From the NCBI GenBank assembly GCA_026418615.1, contig JAOAAY010000015.1:1-64000 (forward strand): 64,000 bases of DNA. The letters run 5' to 3'. Positions 8,464 through 16,725 of this stretch are shown in pieces. The notes below the pieces were generated by a model. It made no database searches, was not told the DNA's origin, and saw only the letters and a list, made by a program, of their open reading frames with translations. Both the position numbers and the translations under genes were made by a program. Source of the stretch: Candidatus Sumerlaeaceae bacterium (GTDB lineage: Bacteria; Sumerlaeota; Sumerlaeia; Sumerlaeales; Sumerlaeaceae). Numbering within the stretch: position 1 is the first letter of the stretch; every line of letters starts with the position of its first letter.

Positions 8464-9474
8464 ATGAATCTGAAGCAACTCGAGGCGCTGCTCTATGTCG
8501 CGCGTTGCGGAACCTTTAAACAGGCGGCCGAGCGGCTGTATTTCGATTCGCCGAACGAAGAGTATGTCACGCCTGAGTCGATCCAATACCGGATCAAGCA
8601 GTTGGAAAAAGAGTTAGGCGTGTCGCTCTACCGCAAGCGTCAGGGCAGTGCGCGTGTGGTGCTGACGCGTGAGGGGCAGGAGTTTTTGCGGGAGGCGATT
8701 GATGTCTATCAGCGCATGTCCGAGTGGCGCTCGATGTTCCTCAGCGAGGAGGCCGGCTGGCTGACTTTTGCCTCCACGCAAGCCGTCATCTTGCATCGGC
8801 TCGTCGAACCCATTCGCCTATATCACGAGAAGTATCCGAAGGTTCAGTTGCGGGTGTTGAGTGCCAACGCCGAGGAGCAGGAGCAACTGGTAGCCGAAGG
8901 TCGGGTGGACTTCTCGCTTTCGACCCGTCCGCCGGACACGACGGATCTCGAATATTTCCTGTGGAAACAGACGCAACTGGTGCTGATCGCGCCGGCGGGT
9001 CATCCGCTCATTCATAAGCGGGGTCTGACTTTGGCCGATGTGGCTTCGCATCCGCTCGTGCTTCTGGAGCCGGAACTTCGAGGCGACCGCGCCCTGGTTA
9101 ACGAGGCGTTCCGGCGCGCGGGCATTCAATCACCCAATATTGTCATGGAAACGAGCAACTCGGAGATCATCAAAGCCTATGTTGAGGCCGGTCTCGGCGT
9201 GAGTATTGTGGCCGAGACGAATGTGCTGCGGCTGTCGGGACGACGCATCGAATCGGCGCCTCTGCCCGGAATTCCGGGCCGCAGCGAAGTAGGGTTGCTT
9301 GTGCGCCGGGGGCAGCATGTGTCGGTGAGGATGGCTGCTTTTTTGCGCCTCTTGGATGCATCCCATTTTGGGCCTTGGCTTGACGAGCGGTTCGCACGCT
9401 CGACCGCGGCTCTTGAACAGTTGGAAACGCAGCAGCCGGGCAACGGCACCAAACCCAAGGAGAAGTCCAAGTGA
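8464..9474 (+). CDS. LysR-family transcriptional regulator
   Basis: A 336-residue protein with an N-terminal winged helix-turn-helix (about 1-70) and a LysR substrate-binding domain (about 95-305). The HTH is slightly longer than usual: an insert between F-D-S-P-N and the recognition helix S-I-Q-Y-R-I-K-Q-L-E-K-E-L-G. The effector domain resembles the CysB/Cbl branch in its spacing. The stop overlaps the GTG start of the cyanophycinase-like gene (GTGA), so regulator and peptidase are co-translated. It probably controls the downstream peptide-handling genes and perhaps the divergent lipase-like gene, as LysR regulators commonly do. The inducer cannot be read from the sequence. Confidence 0.92.
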   Translation: MNLKQLEALLYVARCGTFKQAAERLYFDSPNEEYVTPESIQYRIKQLEKELGVSLYRKRQGSARVVLTREGQEFLREAIDVYQRMSEWRSMFLSEEAGWLTFASTQAVILHRLVEPIRLYHEKYPKVQLRVLSANAEEQEQLVAEGRVDFSLSTRPPDTTDLEYFLWKQTQLVLIAPAGHPLIHKRGLTLADVASHPLVLLEPELRGDRALVNEAFRRAGIQSPNIVMETSNSEIIKAYVEAGLGVSIVAETNVLRLSGRRIESAPLPGIPGRSEVGLLVRRGQHVSVRMAAFLRLLDASHFGPWLDERFARSTAALEQLETQQPGNGTKPKEKSK

Positions 9475-10637
9475 ATTCCAGTCGTGTGGTTTTCCCTCGC
9501 TATTTGCACCGCATCGGAATCATCGCCGCCATGCTGGCCTTGGGATGCGGCGCAGAGGCCGCACCGGCCAAGGGGCGCCTGATCATTTGCGGGGGCGGAC
9601 TCGATCTGAAGGAGCGATTCATTTACGAGGCTATGACGGCCCGCATCAAGGACACAACGGAGACCGTCGGGATCATCCCAACGGCCAGCGCTGATCCTGA
9701 GGATTCCGTGAAAGGATATGTGGAGGATTTCAGCGCGGTCCTCGGGCCGGGGCGCGCCGAGGGAATTCCGCTTACAACGGCCACTGCGGAGAAGGCCCGT
9801 GACGAGGCCTTAGCGGCGAGGATTCGCCAGCACGCAGTGCTGTTCTTCACGGGCGGTGATCAGTCACGCATCACGCAAGTTTTTCTGCCCGGGGGCGAGC
9901 CCACACCTGCCTATAAGGCTGTTGTAGATGTGCTGGCCAAAGGCGGCACGGTTGGCGGGAGTTCGGCGGGCGCAGCCATGATGAGCGACCCGATGCTGAC
10001 CTGGGGCACGAGCAGTGGCGCCCTCAAGGAAGGCGTCGGGACGAAAGAGGACGCCGGTGTCGGCATTGGCAAAGGGATGGGCCTGTTTCCGTACGGTCTG
10101 ACGGACCAGCATTTCCTCAAGCGCAGCCGTTACGGCCGTTTCATTGTCGCTCTCGAGGCAGCAAAGGTACGGTTTGGGTATGGGGTGGATGAGCAGCGGG
10201 CCATTGAGGTGGATCTTGAGACCTCGACGGTGACCACGCTCGGGTCGCAGGCGCTGGCGCTGCTCGACATGGGGGAGATGCGCCGCAATGGCCACTCGCG
10301 CACCCTCATTCGCGTGTCGCTGCTTGGCAGCGGCGACAAAGTGGCTGGTGATACAGGCGAGGTAACGCCGGCGGAGGGACGCAAGGCTCTCGCCCCGCCG
10401 GGCACGGTGGCGCAGCCTTTTGTTCTCGACGATGCGTGGAGCGATTTTGCTTTGACGAAGTGCATCTCAGCCTTGGCGGCTGGAGCGCCGGTGGCCACGG
10501 CGCGGGATAAGAACTTTGAGATCCGGTTCACGCGCGACAATCAGACGCGCTTTTGGACGAACGAGGTGGATGGCAAGCCTGTCGTCAGTGCGCACCGCGT
10601 GCGACTGGATGTCGTGGAGAAAGACAGCGGACAGTAA
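9471..10637 (+). CDS. Cyanophycinase-like peptidase (family S51), exported
   Basis: A 388-residue protein with an N-terminal hydrophobic export signal (about 15-30, possibly a weak lipobox ending in C26). The S51 fold is clear: G-G-G at 41-43, the F-T-G-G-D-Q-S motif at 126-132, and the nucleophile in G-S-S-A-G at 163-167 (S165). S51 enzymes include cyanophycinases and aspartyl dipeptidases that cut beta-Asp-Arg or Asp-X bonds. No cyanophycin synthetase gene is in view, so scavenging of external polymer or of Asp-containing dipeptides is the likelier role. The GTG start at 9471 overlaps the LysR stop and has an AAGGAGAAG upstream. Confidence 0.85.
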   Translation: MNSSRVVFPRYLHRIGIIAAMLALGCGAEAAPAKGRLIICGGGLDLKERFIYEAMTARIKDTTETVGIIPTASADPEDSVKGYVEDFSAVLGPGRAEGIPLTTATAEKARDEALAARIRQHAVLFFTGGDQSRITQVFLPGGEPTPAYKAVVDVLAKGGTVGGSSAGAAMMSDPMLTWGTSSGALKEGVGTKEDAGVGIGKGMGLFPYGLTDQHFLKRSRYGRFIVALEAAKVRFGYGVDEQRAIEVDLETSTVTTLGSQALALLDMGEMRRNGHSRTLIRVSLLGSGDKVAGDTGEVTPAEGRKALAPPGTVAQPFVLDDAWSDFALTKCISALAAGAPVATARDKNFEIRFTRDNQTRFWTNEVDGKPVVSAHRVRLDVVEKDSGQ

Positions 10638-10688
10638 AGCGACTGCCGGCGGCGCGATCGCCAAGCCCGGCGCGAGGGAGCGGGAAAC

Positions 10689-12605
10689 ATGGCAGCAAAC
10701 AATTTGAATGGCCACGCAGGAGGGGAAACGCTTGCCGAGTTTACCCTGCGCGCGGTGACGATGGGTGTGGTGCTGGGCGTCGTGTTTGGTGCTGCCAATG
10801 CCTATACGGGCGCACGCTTTGGCATGACGGTCTGCGCCTCCATCCCGGCGGCTGTGATGACGGTGGCGTTTTTCCGGGCGCTGCGAATGCGGTGCACGAT
10901 TCTCGAGGCCAATATTTCGCAGACCATTGGTTCCGCCTCAACCAGCATGGCGACGGGTGCCGTGTTCACGATCCCAGCCCTGTTCATGTGGGGTGTCGTG
11001 CCGGCTTTCTGGCAGGTGGCGATTCTTTGCCTGCTGGGCGGGCTGCTTGGCATTGCGGCGATGGTTCCGTTGCGGCGTTTGCTGATCGTCGAGCAGCGCG
11101 AGGAGTTGCCTTATCCGGAAGGCACGGCGTGTGCCGAGGTGCTGCGAACGACCGTCTCGGGCGTTTCCGGTGGCGCGTGGATCTTTGGTGGCATGGTCGT
11201 CGGTGCCGCGGTCAAGGTAGCGGTGTCCATCCTATTTCTGATCCCGTTGGAACTGGGCGCATACCTGCCAGTGTTGCCTAAGGCTTATGCGGCGCTGGAG
11301 GTTGCTCCCATTGCGCTCGGCGTCGGTTACATCCTTGGTTTCCGCCAGTCCGCAGTCATTGTCTCGGGGTCCCTTATTGCGTCCTTTGTGTTGATCCCGC
11401 TCATTGCGACGGTGGGCGAGGGCGTGCCCCAACCGGTGTTTCCGGAAACTCAGAAACTCATACGCGACATGAGCGACGGGGACATTTGGAGCCGATATAT
11501 CCGCTACATCGGTGCCGGCGCCGTGGCTTTTGCGGGCCTTATGTCCATCATTCAGAACTTCCCGATGATGATCCGGAGTTTTGCGTCGGTGGCGTCGGGT
11601 ATGAGCAAGTCTGCAGGTGCGGGAGCGCCCGTTGCCGAGAGGACCCAGCGCGACATTCCGGCGTCGGCTATTGTTGGCATCATCCTGTTGGTGGTGCTGG
11701 TGTCGTGGCTGGTGCCGGGGGTTTTTCCGGCTACCCTGACTTTTGTGCAGCGGTTGGTGTGTGCGGTCGCGGTTGCGGTGCTTGGAGTCTTTTTTGTCAC
11801 GGTCGCGTCGCGCATCGTCGGTCTTGTCGGGGTCACCTCGCAGCCGACCTCTGCCATCGCGCTGCTTTCGATCGTCAGCATAGCCCTCGTGTTCGTGTTC
11901 GCCGGCTGGGCCAACACCGAAACCCGCATGGCCATCCTTGTTGTGGGAACAATCGTGTCCATTGCGGCGTCCAAGGCCGGCGACATTTCGCAGGATCTCA
12001 AAACAGGTTTTCTTGTTGGTGCCACGCCGAACCGCCAACAGGTTGGGCAAATGATTGGTGCGGCGGTGGCCTGCTGGTTTGTGGCGGCGACGGTGCTGCT
12101 GCTGGGTACGACGCTCGGCTATGGCGGTGATCAGCCCGGGGCGCTGAAGGTGCCGCAGGCGACGCTGATGAAAACCGTTATTGATGCTGTGGTGACCGGG
12201 CAGTTGCCGTGGGTGTTCATCCTCACGGGTGCCGGCATGGGAGCAGGCGCCATGTTGTGCGGGGCTTCGGGGCTGGCCTTCGGAATCGGCCTCTATCTGC
12301 CGCTGGGAGCCATGGCGCCCATTTTTGTGGGTGGTGTTGTGAGGGCTCTGGTGGAGCGTTCCCGCCGCAACCAGCCCGCGTCGCTGAGCGAGCAGGAGAG
12401 CAATCCGGGAGTTTTGGCGGCATCCGGACTCGTAGCAGGCGAGGGACTTGCTGGTGTGGTGGTCGCGGGGCTGGTTGCCGGCAAGGTTATCGAGAAAAGC
12501 GGTGAGGTGGCGCTCAAAGGGGCAACGGGTAACCTGGTCGGTTTGGCTGTTGTTCTGGCCACCTGCCTGTTCCTTTACATAGCCGGACGGCGGGCGGCTC
12601 GGTAA
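10689..12605 (+). CDS. OPT-family oligopeptide transporter
   Basis: A 638-residue polytopic membrane protein with about fourteen to sixteen hydrophobic segments. Family motifs include N-A-Y-T-G near residue 37, the P-Y-P-E-G-T-A-C segment near 139, and S-K-A-G-D-I-S-Q-D-L-K-T-G near 430. OPT members import short peptides (or metal chelates in the YSL branch), driven by the proton gradient. It lies 51 bp after the S51 peptidase and 41 bp before an M14 carboxypeptidase, both exported, so extracellular trimming followed by uptake is a coherent reading. The start ATG has GGGAGCGGGAAA upstream. Confidence 0.9.
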   Translation: MAANNLNGHAGGETLAEFTLRAVTMGVVLGVVFGAANAYTGARFGMTVCASIPAAVMTVAFFRALRMRCTILEANISQTIGSASTSMATGAVFTIPALFMWGVVPAFWQVAILCLLGGLLGIAAMVPLRRLLIVEQREELPYPEGTACAEVLRTTVSGVSGGAWIFGGMVVGAAVKVAVSILFLIPLELGAYLPVLPKAYAALEVAPIALGVGYILGFRQSAVIVSGSLIASFVLIPLIATVGEGVPQPVFPETQKLIRDMSDGDIWSRYIRYIGAGAVAFAGLMSIIQNFPMMIRSFASVASGMSKSAGAGAPVAERTQRDIPASAIVGIILLVVLVSWLVPGVFPATLTFVQRLVCAVAVAVLGVFFVTVASRIVGLVGVTSQPTSAIALLSIVSIALVFVFAGWANTETRMAILVVGTIVSIAASKAGDISQDLKTGFLVGATPNRQQVGQMIGAAVACWFVAATVLLLGTTLGYGGDQPGALKVPQATLMKTVIDAVVTGQLPWVFILTGAGMGAGAMLCGASGLAFGIGLYLPLGAMAPIFVGGVVRALVERSRRNQPASLSEQESNPGVLAASGLVAGEGLAGVVVAGLVAGKVIEKSGEVALKGATGNLVGLAVVLATCLFLYIAGRRAAR

Positions 12606-12646
12606 GCGCCGCTAACTTTGCAAACGGGCTCAGGGAAGGACACACC

Positions 12647-14131
12647 ATGAGGATGCACGCAACAATACTTTTAGCAGCACTGGCTTTCGCTGCGGTCAGT
12701 CAGGCGGCTGTTGATCCGCCCAATCCTTATCCGGGGCTGCGGCCGGCGTCGTATGAGGCCATGTTGGAGATACTCAGGAAGGCCGACGAACAACCGTTCG
12801 TGACCGTCTCGGAAGAGGCGAAGACGACGCAGGGGCGGTCGGTGCTGCTCGTGCGCATGAATCGCGGCGGCGACAAGGCCGTGTGGCGGATTTTTTTTAT
12901 CGGAGCCCAGCACGGAGACGAGCATGCCGGTAAGGATGCGCTCCTCAAACTCATTACGGACATCTGTGCCAAGCCCGAAAGGCTGCCAGAGGATGTGGAC
13001 CTGTACATGGTCCCTATGGCCAATCCGGATGGTTCGGCTGCGGACACGCGCCGCAACGCCAACGGAGTTGATCTCAACCGCGACCATGTGGAGTTATCCC
13101 AGCCGGAGACGCAAGCCCTGCACCGGATCGCCCGCCGGGTGATGCCGCATGTTTCGGTGGATTGCCACGAATTCGGCCGCGACAGCAGCGATTATGGCGC
13201 GCGGGGTTGGGACGAGTGGCCCTTGATCATGATGGACACAGCCAACCACCCGCTCTTCGATCCGGCTCTATACGAGGCCGGGCTTCGCTGGGTGAACGAT
13301 GCCAAGGGCGCGATGGCCGAGGCTGGTTTCAATTACTGCCGGTACATCGTGGGCGACGCCCCTCCCGATGGCGAAGTGCGCCACAGCACGGTGGACATTG
13401 ACGACGCCCGCAACGGTTTGGGCGCGTACGGCGGGCTGTCGTTTATCATCGAGTCGGGGCAAAAACGCGGGCAAGCGGATGTTCAGCAGGATCTGGGGCT
13501 GCGGGTTGCGGCCTACGAGAAATTATTATGGCGTTTCATTGAGGACCGGACTCACCGCGACGCTGACATGGCTGCGGTGGCCGCGGCCCGGCAGCGGCCG
13601 CCCGGCCCAGTCGTCCCAACCAACTATTTTTGGGCTCGAACGACACCCGGCGTCGAGATGATTAAGGTAATCGAGTCCGCCACAAGTGCCGTGATCGAGG
13701 TTCCAGCTTACAATTACATGGATACACGGGTCATCAAAAAAAGCGTCCCGGCGGCGTCCGCCTACCTCGTCGAGGTTGCGGCGGCGGCGCCCATCGGCGA
13801 TCTGCTGGGTCGCCACGGCATTGCTTTTGAGGTGACGACCACGCCTCTGGTGGTGGAGGTGGAGCGAGTGCGCCTCGTGCGCGTGGAGGACAAGGAAGAC
13901 CCTGTATACGAGCGGTATGCGAACCGGGTCATTGTGGAGCGTTTGAAACCCGCGCAGCAGGCTTTCGCTGCAGGGTCGCTTCGTGTGGATCTTGGCGCGC
14001 TCCCGCCAGTGGAGCGCCTCCGGGCCACCCTTTTGCTCGAGCCCTGCCAGATGTATGGCCTGTATCAGTATCCTGTATTCCGCGCCACTGTCGGCCCGGA
14101 TGGTCTGCTGCCAGTCGCCCGTGCGCGCTGA
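12647..14131 (+). CDS. Zinc carboxypeptidase-like protein, M14 family, exported
   Basis: A 494-residue protein with a signal peptide (about 1-20, ending S-Q-A). Zinc ligands of the M14 fold are visible: H89 and E92 in Q-H-G-D-E, and H164 in V-D-C-H-E-F. V-D-L-N-R-D-H at 131-137 fits the substrate-binding N-R region. A later S-F-I-I-E-S-G near 277 supplies the catalytic glutamate. The roughly 190 C-terminal residues form an extra beta-rich domain. It likely removes C-terminal residues from extracellular or periplasmic peptides next to the OPT transporter. GGGAAGGA precedes the ATG. Confidence 0.88.
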   Translation: MRMHATILLAALAFAAVSQAAVDPPNPYPGLRPASYEAMLEILRKADEQPFVTVSEEAKTTQGRSVLLVRMNRGGDKAVWRIFFIGAQHGDEHAGKDALLKLITDICAKPERLPEDVDLYMVPMANPDGSAADTRRNANGVDLNRDHVELSQPETQALHRIARRVMPHVSVDCHEFGRDSSDYGARGWDEWPLIMMDTANHPLFDPALYEAGLRWVNDAKGAMAEAGFNYCRYIVGDAPPDGEVRHSTVDIDDARNGLGAYGGLSFIIESGQKRGQADVQQDLGLRVAAYEKLLWRFIEDRTHRDADMAAVAAARQRPPGPVVPTNYFWARTTPGVEMIKVIESATSAVIEVPAYNYMDTRVIKKSVPAASAYLVEVAAAAPIGDLLGRHGIAFEVTTTPLVVEVERVRLVRVEDKEDPVYERYANRVIVERLKPAQQAFAAGSLRVDLGALPPVERLRATLLLEPCQMYGLYQYPVFRATVGPDGLLPVARAR

Positions 14132-14217
14132 GCCGAGATCAAGCGGCGACCATTCTGTCGGCCCGGCTGTACGAGACTGGGAAATACTGCAACGCCAGTA
14201 CTTGCCGAGGTGGTCAC

Positions 14218-14769
14218 ATGAATTTGTTGGGAATTGCCGGAAGCCTGCGAAAAGACTCGTTGAATAAGAAACTCCTGGCCTGCGCGGCCGCCATGGCGCG
14301 CGAGATGGGGCGGGAAATGCGCATCGCCGATTTGAGCGATGTGCCCTTGTACAATGGCGATGTGGAGGCGGCCGGTCTGCCGCCCGGGGTGGCGGCATTT
14401 CGTGAGGAACTGAAATGGGCAGACGCGATCGTCATCGCGACGCCCGAGTATAACAATTCGTTTCCCGGTGTTCTCAAGAATGCCATCGACTGGGGTTCGA
14501 GTAGAGGCAACTGCTGGGATGGCAAGGTGCTTGCGCTCATGGGCGCCACGCCCGGCAATTTCGGCACTGTGATGGCTCAGGCGCAACTGCGCAACATTTT
14601 CAACATTCTCAATGCCTTCATCGTGCCGTTTCCGTTTGTGTATGTTCCACGCGCTCACGAGGCCTTCAACGCGGACGGTTCGCTTAATAACGCGATGGCT
14701 GCCGAAAACATGAAGAACCTGTTGGGGCGTCTGTTTCAGGTAACAGAGGCGCTGAAACAGCGGCCGTAA
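14218..14769 (+). CDS. NADPH-dependent FMN reductase
   Basis: A 183-residue flavodoxin-like oxidoreductase. The N-terminal phosphate loop G-S-L-R-K-D-S-L-N binds FMN and T-P-E-Y-N-N-S-F-P-G near residue 80 contacts the isoalloxazine ring; both are standard for the ChrR/ArsH/azoreductase group. These enzymes reduce quinones, chromate or azo dyes with NAD(P)H, and the in vivo substrate is usually unknown. It follows the M14 gene by 86 bp on the same strand and may be in the same transcript, although nothing ties it to peptide use. GAGG lies 7-10 bases before the ATG. Confidence 0.92.
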   Translation: MNLLGIAGSLRKDSLNKKLLACAAAMAREMGREMRIADLSDVPLYNGDVEAAGLPPGVAAFREELKWADAIVIATPEYNNSFPGVLKNAIDWGSSRGNCWDGKVLALMGATPGNFGTVMAQAQLRNIFNILNAFIVPFPFVYVPRAHEAFNADGSLNNAMAAENMKNLLGRLFQVTEALKQRP

Positions 14770-14829
14770 CCGCTTCAGTCCTCGAAATCGCGCGGCCTTT
14801 TGCCCGCCACCTTATGTGACGGAGTGCCC

Positions 14830-16713
14830 ATGCTTACCAGCCGTACCATCCCGTTTGGCCAACTGCCCGACCATATTCTTTCCCTCCTTCAGGATGCCCC
14901 TGAGGTCACCTTTGCGGGAACCGCAGAAGAACTGCTGGCGCTCGCCGTGCCACCCGATTTGGGGGACTGGGTTGAAGTCGCCTATGACACGCCCGGAAAA
15001 GGACGGGTGGTGGAGGCGCGTGTATGTCGGGTGCGAAACGGCATCAATGTGGTTTATCCCGAGCCATACATGCGCCGGCGGGATCCCGACTGCATGCTCA
15101 TCGGCGACGATGGACCGACAGACCAAGAGCGATACTCGGAACGCTTTGGCGAATCCTTCGAAGGATTGCGTCAGCAGACCCTCGAGTGGTTGAGAGGGCA
15201 ACCGCTGGCCGCCTTTGCATTCAGCCCCGGTAAGGAGCCCAAGGCTTTCGACGCGGTGGCTATTTGCCCGGCCAACGCCGGATTTTTCGCCTACACGCTG
15301 GCGCTCATTCAGGGCATCCTGCCGCTGGACTCGCTCGCGGAGTCGTTCTCGCCGACGGCATTCATCCTGGTGGCCCCTCCGTTTCGTCACACGCATTTCA
15401 AGGGGCGTCAGGTCGTTGTCCACAACCGGCTGGAGAATTGTCATGAGTTATTCAGTTACAATCTTTACCCGGGGCCGAGTGCCAAAAAGGGCGTGTACGG
15501 CATGTTGTTGCACCAAGGCGAGAGTGAGGGCTGGATCACGGCTCACTGCTCGACGGTAAAAGTGACGACCCCGTACGATAACCATGTCGTCTTCATGCAC
15601 GAGGGAGCAAGTGGCGGTGGCAAGAGCGAGATGCTCCAGTACCCGCACCGCGAGAGCGACGGGCGCCTCCTGCTGGGCCGCAACATCGTCACCAATGAGC
15701 GCCGCTACTTTACGCTGCCGCGCGGTTGCGAATTGCAGCCGGTGACGGACGACATGGGCTTGTGCCACCGCACGCTGCCGCCGGACCAGCGCAAGTTGAA
15801 CCTATGCGACGCGGAGCAGGCGTGGTTCGTACGCGTCAATCATATCAAAGAGTACGGGACCGATCCAACCTTTGAGCGTCTGACCATTCATTCGCCCGAG
15901 CCGCTGGTGTTTTTGAGCATTGATGCGGTGCCCGGCAGCACGGCGCTGATCTGGGAGCACTTGGAGGACGCCCCGGGCAAGCGCTGTCCGAATCCCCGTG
16001 TGGTCATTCCCCGCCGCATCATTCCCGGTGTGGTGGAGGGTGATGTGACGGTGGATGTGCGCAGTTTTGGTGTTCGCGCTCCTGCCTGCACACGCGAAAA
16101 GCCCACCTACGGCATCATGGGTCTGTTTCACATCCTGCCGCCGGCGCTGGCTTGGCTTTGGCGTCTGACGGCCCCCCGCGGCCACGACAATCCCAGCATC
16201 GTCTACTCTGGCGAAGGCATCCCGAGCGAGGGGGTGGGCAGTTTCTGGCCGTTTGCCACGGGACGGCGGGTCGAATTCGCCAATCTGCTGCTCAAGCAAA
16301 TTTTGGCCACCAGCGATACGCTCTATGTTCTGACACCGAACCAGCACATCGGCGCGTGGAGGGTGGGTTTCATGCCGCAATGGTTGTGCCGCGAATATCT
16401 GGCGCGCCGCGGCCCGAGCAAGTTCCGCCCGGAGCAGTTGACGCCGACCCGGTGCCCCCTGCTGGGCTACACGCTCAATTCGCTCATGATCGAGGGATCA
16501 GCCATCGGCTCGTGGTTCCTGCAAGTGGAGACGCAGCCGGAGGTGGGGCGTACGGCCTATGACGCTGGCGCCCGGCAGTTGAGCGAATTCTTCAAGCACC
16601 AGTTAGAACTGTATCGGACGCCTGATCTCGACGAGCACGGCCGCCGAATTATCGAATGCTGCATGGACGGTGGCACGGTTGCCGATTACGAGGCGTTGTC
16701 GCGACAGTCGTGA
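14830..16713 (+). CDS. P-loop protein of unknown function resembling DUF4914
   Basis: A 627-residue soluble protein. A P-loop-type motif G-A-S-G-G-G-K-S lies at 259-266 with strand residues V-V-F-M-H-E before it, as in kinases of the PEPCK/HPr-kinase type. Length and motif position fit my recollection of family DUF4914, whose function is not known; the family match needs a profile search. No membrane span is seen. The ATG at 14830 (GGAG at 14821-14824) is preferred to a TTG at 14800. The gene is 60 bp downstream of the FMN reductase and convergent with the SGNH hydrolase, whose stop is 12 bp away. A nucleotide-dependent step on a metabolite or protein is the most that can be inferred. Confidence 0.7.
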   Translation: MLTSRTIPFGQLPDHILSLLQDAPEVTFAGTAEELLALAVPPDLGDWVEVAYDTPGKGRVVEARVCRVRNGINVVYPEPYMRRRDPDCMLIGDDGPTDQERYSERFGESFEGLRQQTLEWLRGQPLAAFAFSPGKEPKAFDAVAICPANAGFFAYTLALIQGILPLDSLAESFSPTAFILVAPPFRHTHFKGRQVVVHNRLENCHELFSYNLYPGPSAKKGVYGMLLHQGESEGWITAHCSTVKVTTPYDNHVVFMHEGASGGGKSEMLQYPHRESDGRLLLGRNIVTNERRYFTLPRGCELQPVTDDMGLCHRTLPPDQRKLNLCDAEQAWFVRVNHIKEYGTDPTFERLTIHSPEPLVFLSIDAVPGSTALIWEHLEDAPGKRCPNPRVVIPRRIIPGVVEGDVTVDVRSFGVRAPACTREKPTYGIMGLFHILPPALAWLWRLTAPRGHDNPSIVYSGEGIPSEGVGSFWPFATGRRVEFANLLLKQILATSDTLYVLTPNQHIGAWRVGFMPQWLCREYLARRGPSKFRPEQLTPTRCPLLGYTLNSLMIEGSAIGSWFLQVETQPEVGRTAYDAGARQLSEFFKHQLELYRTPDLDEHGRRIIECCMDGGTVADYEALSRQS

Positions 16714-16725
16714 CTCCGAGCCGGG

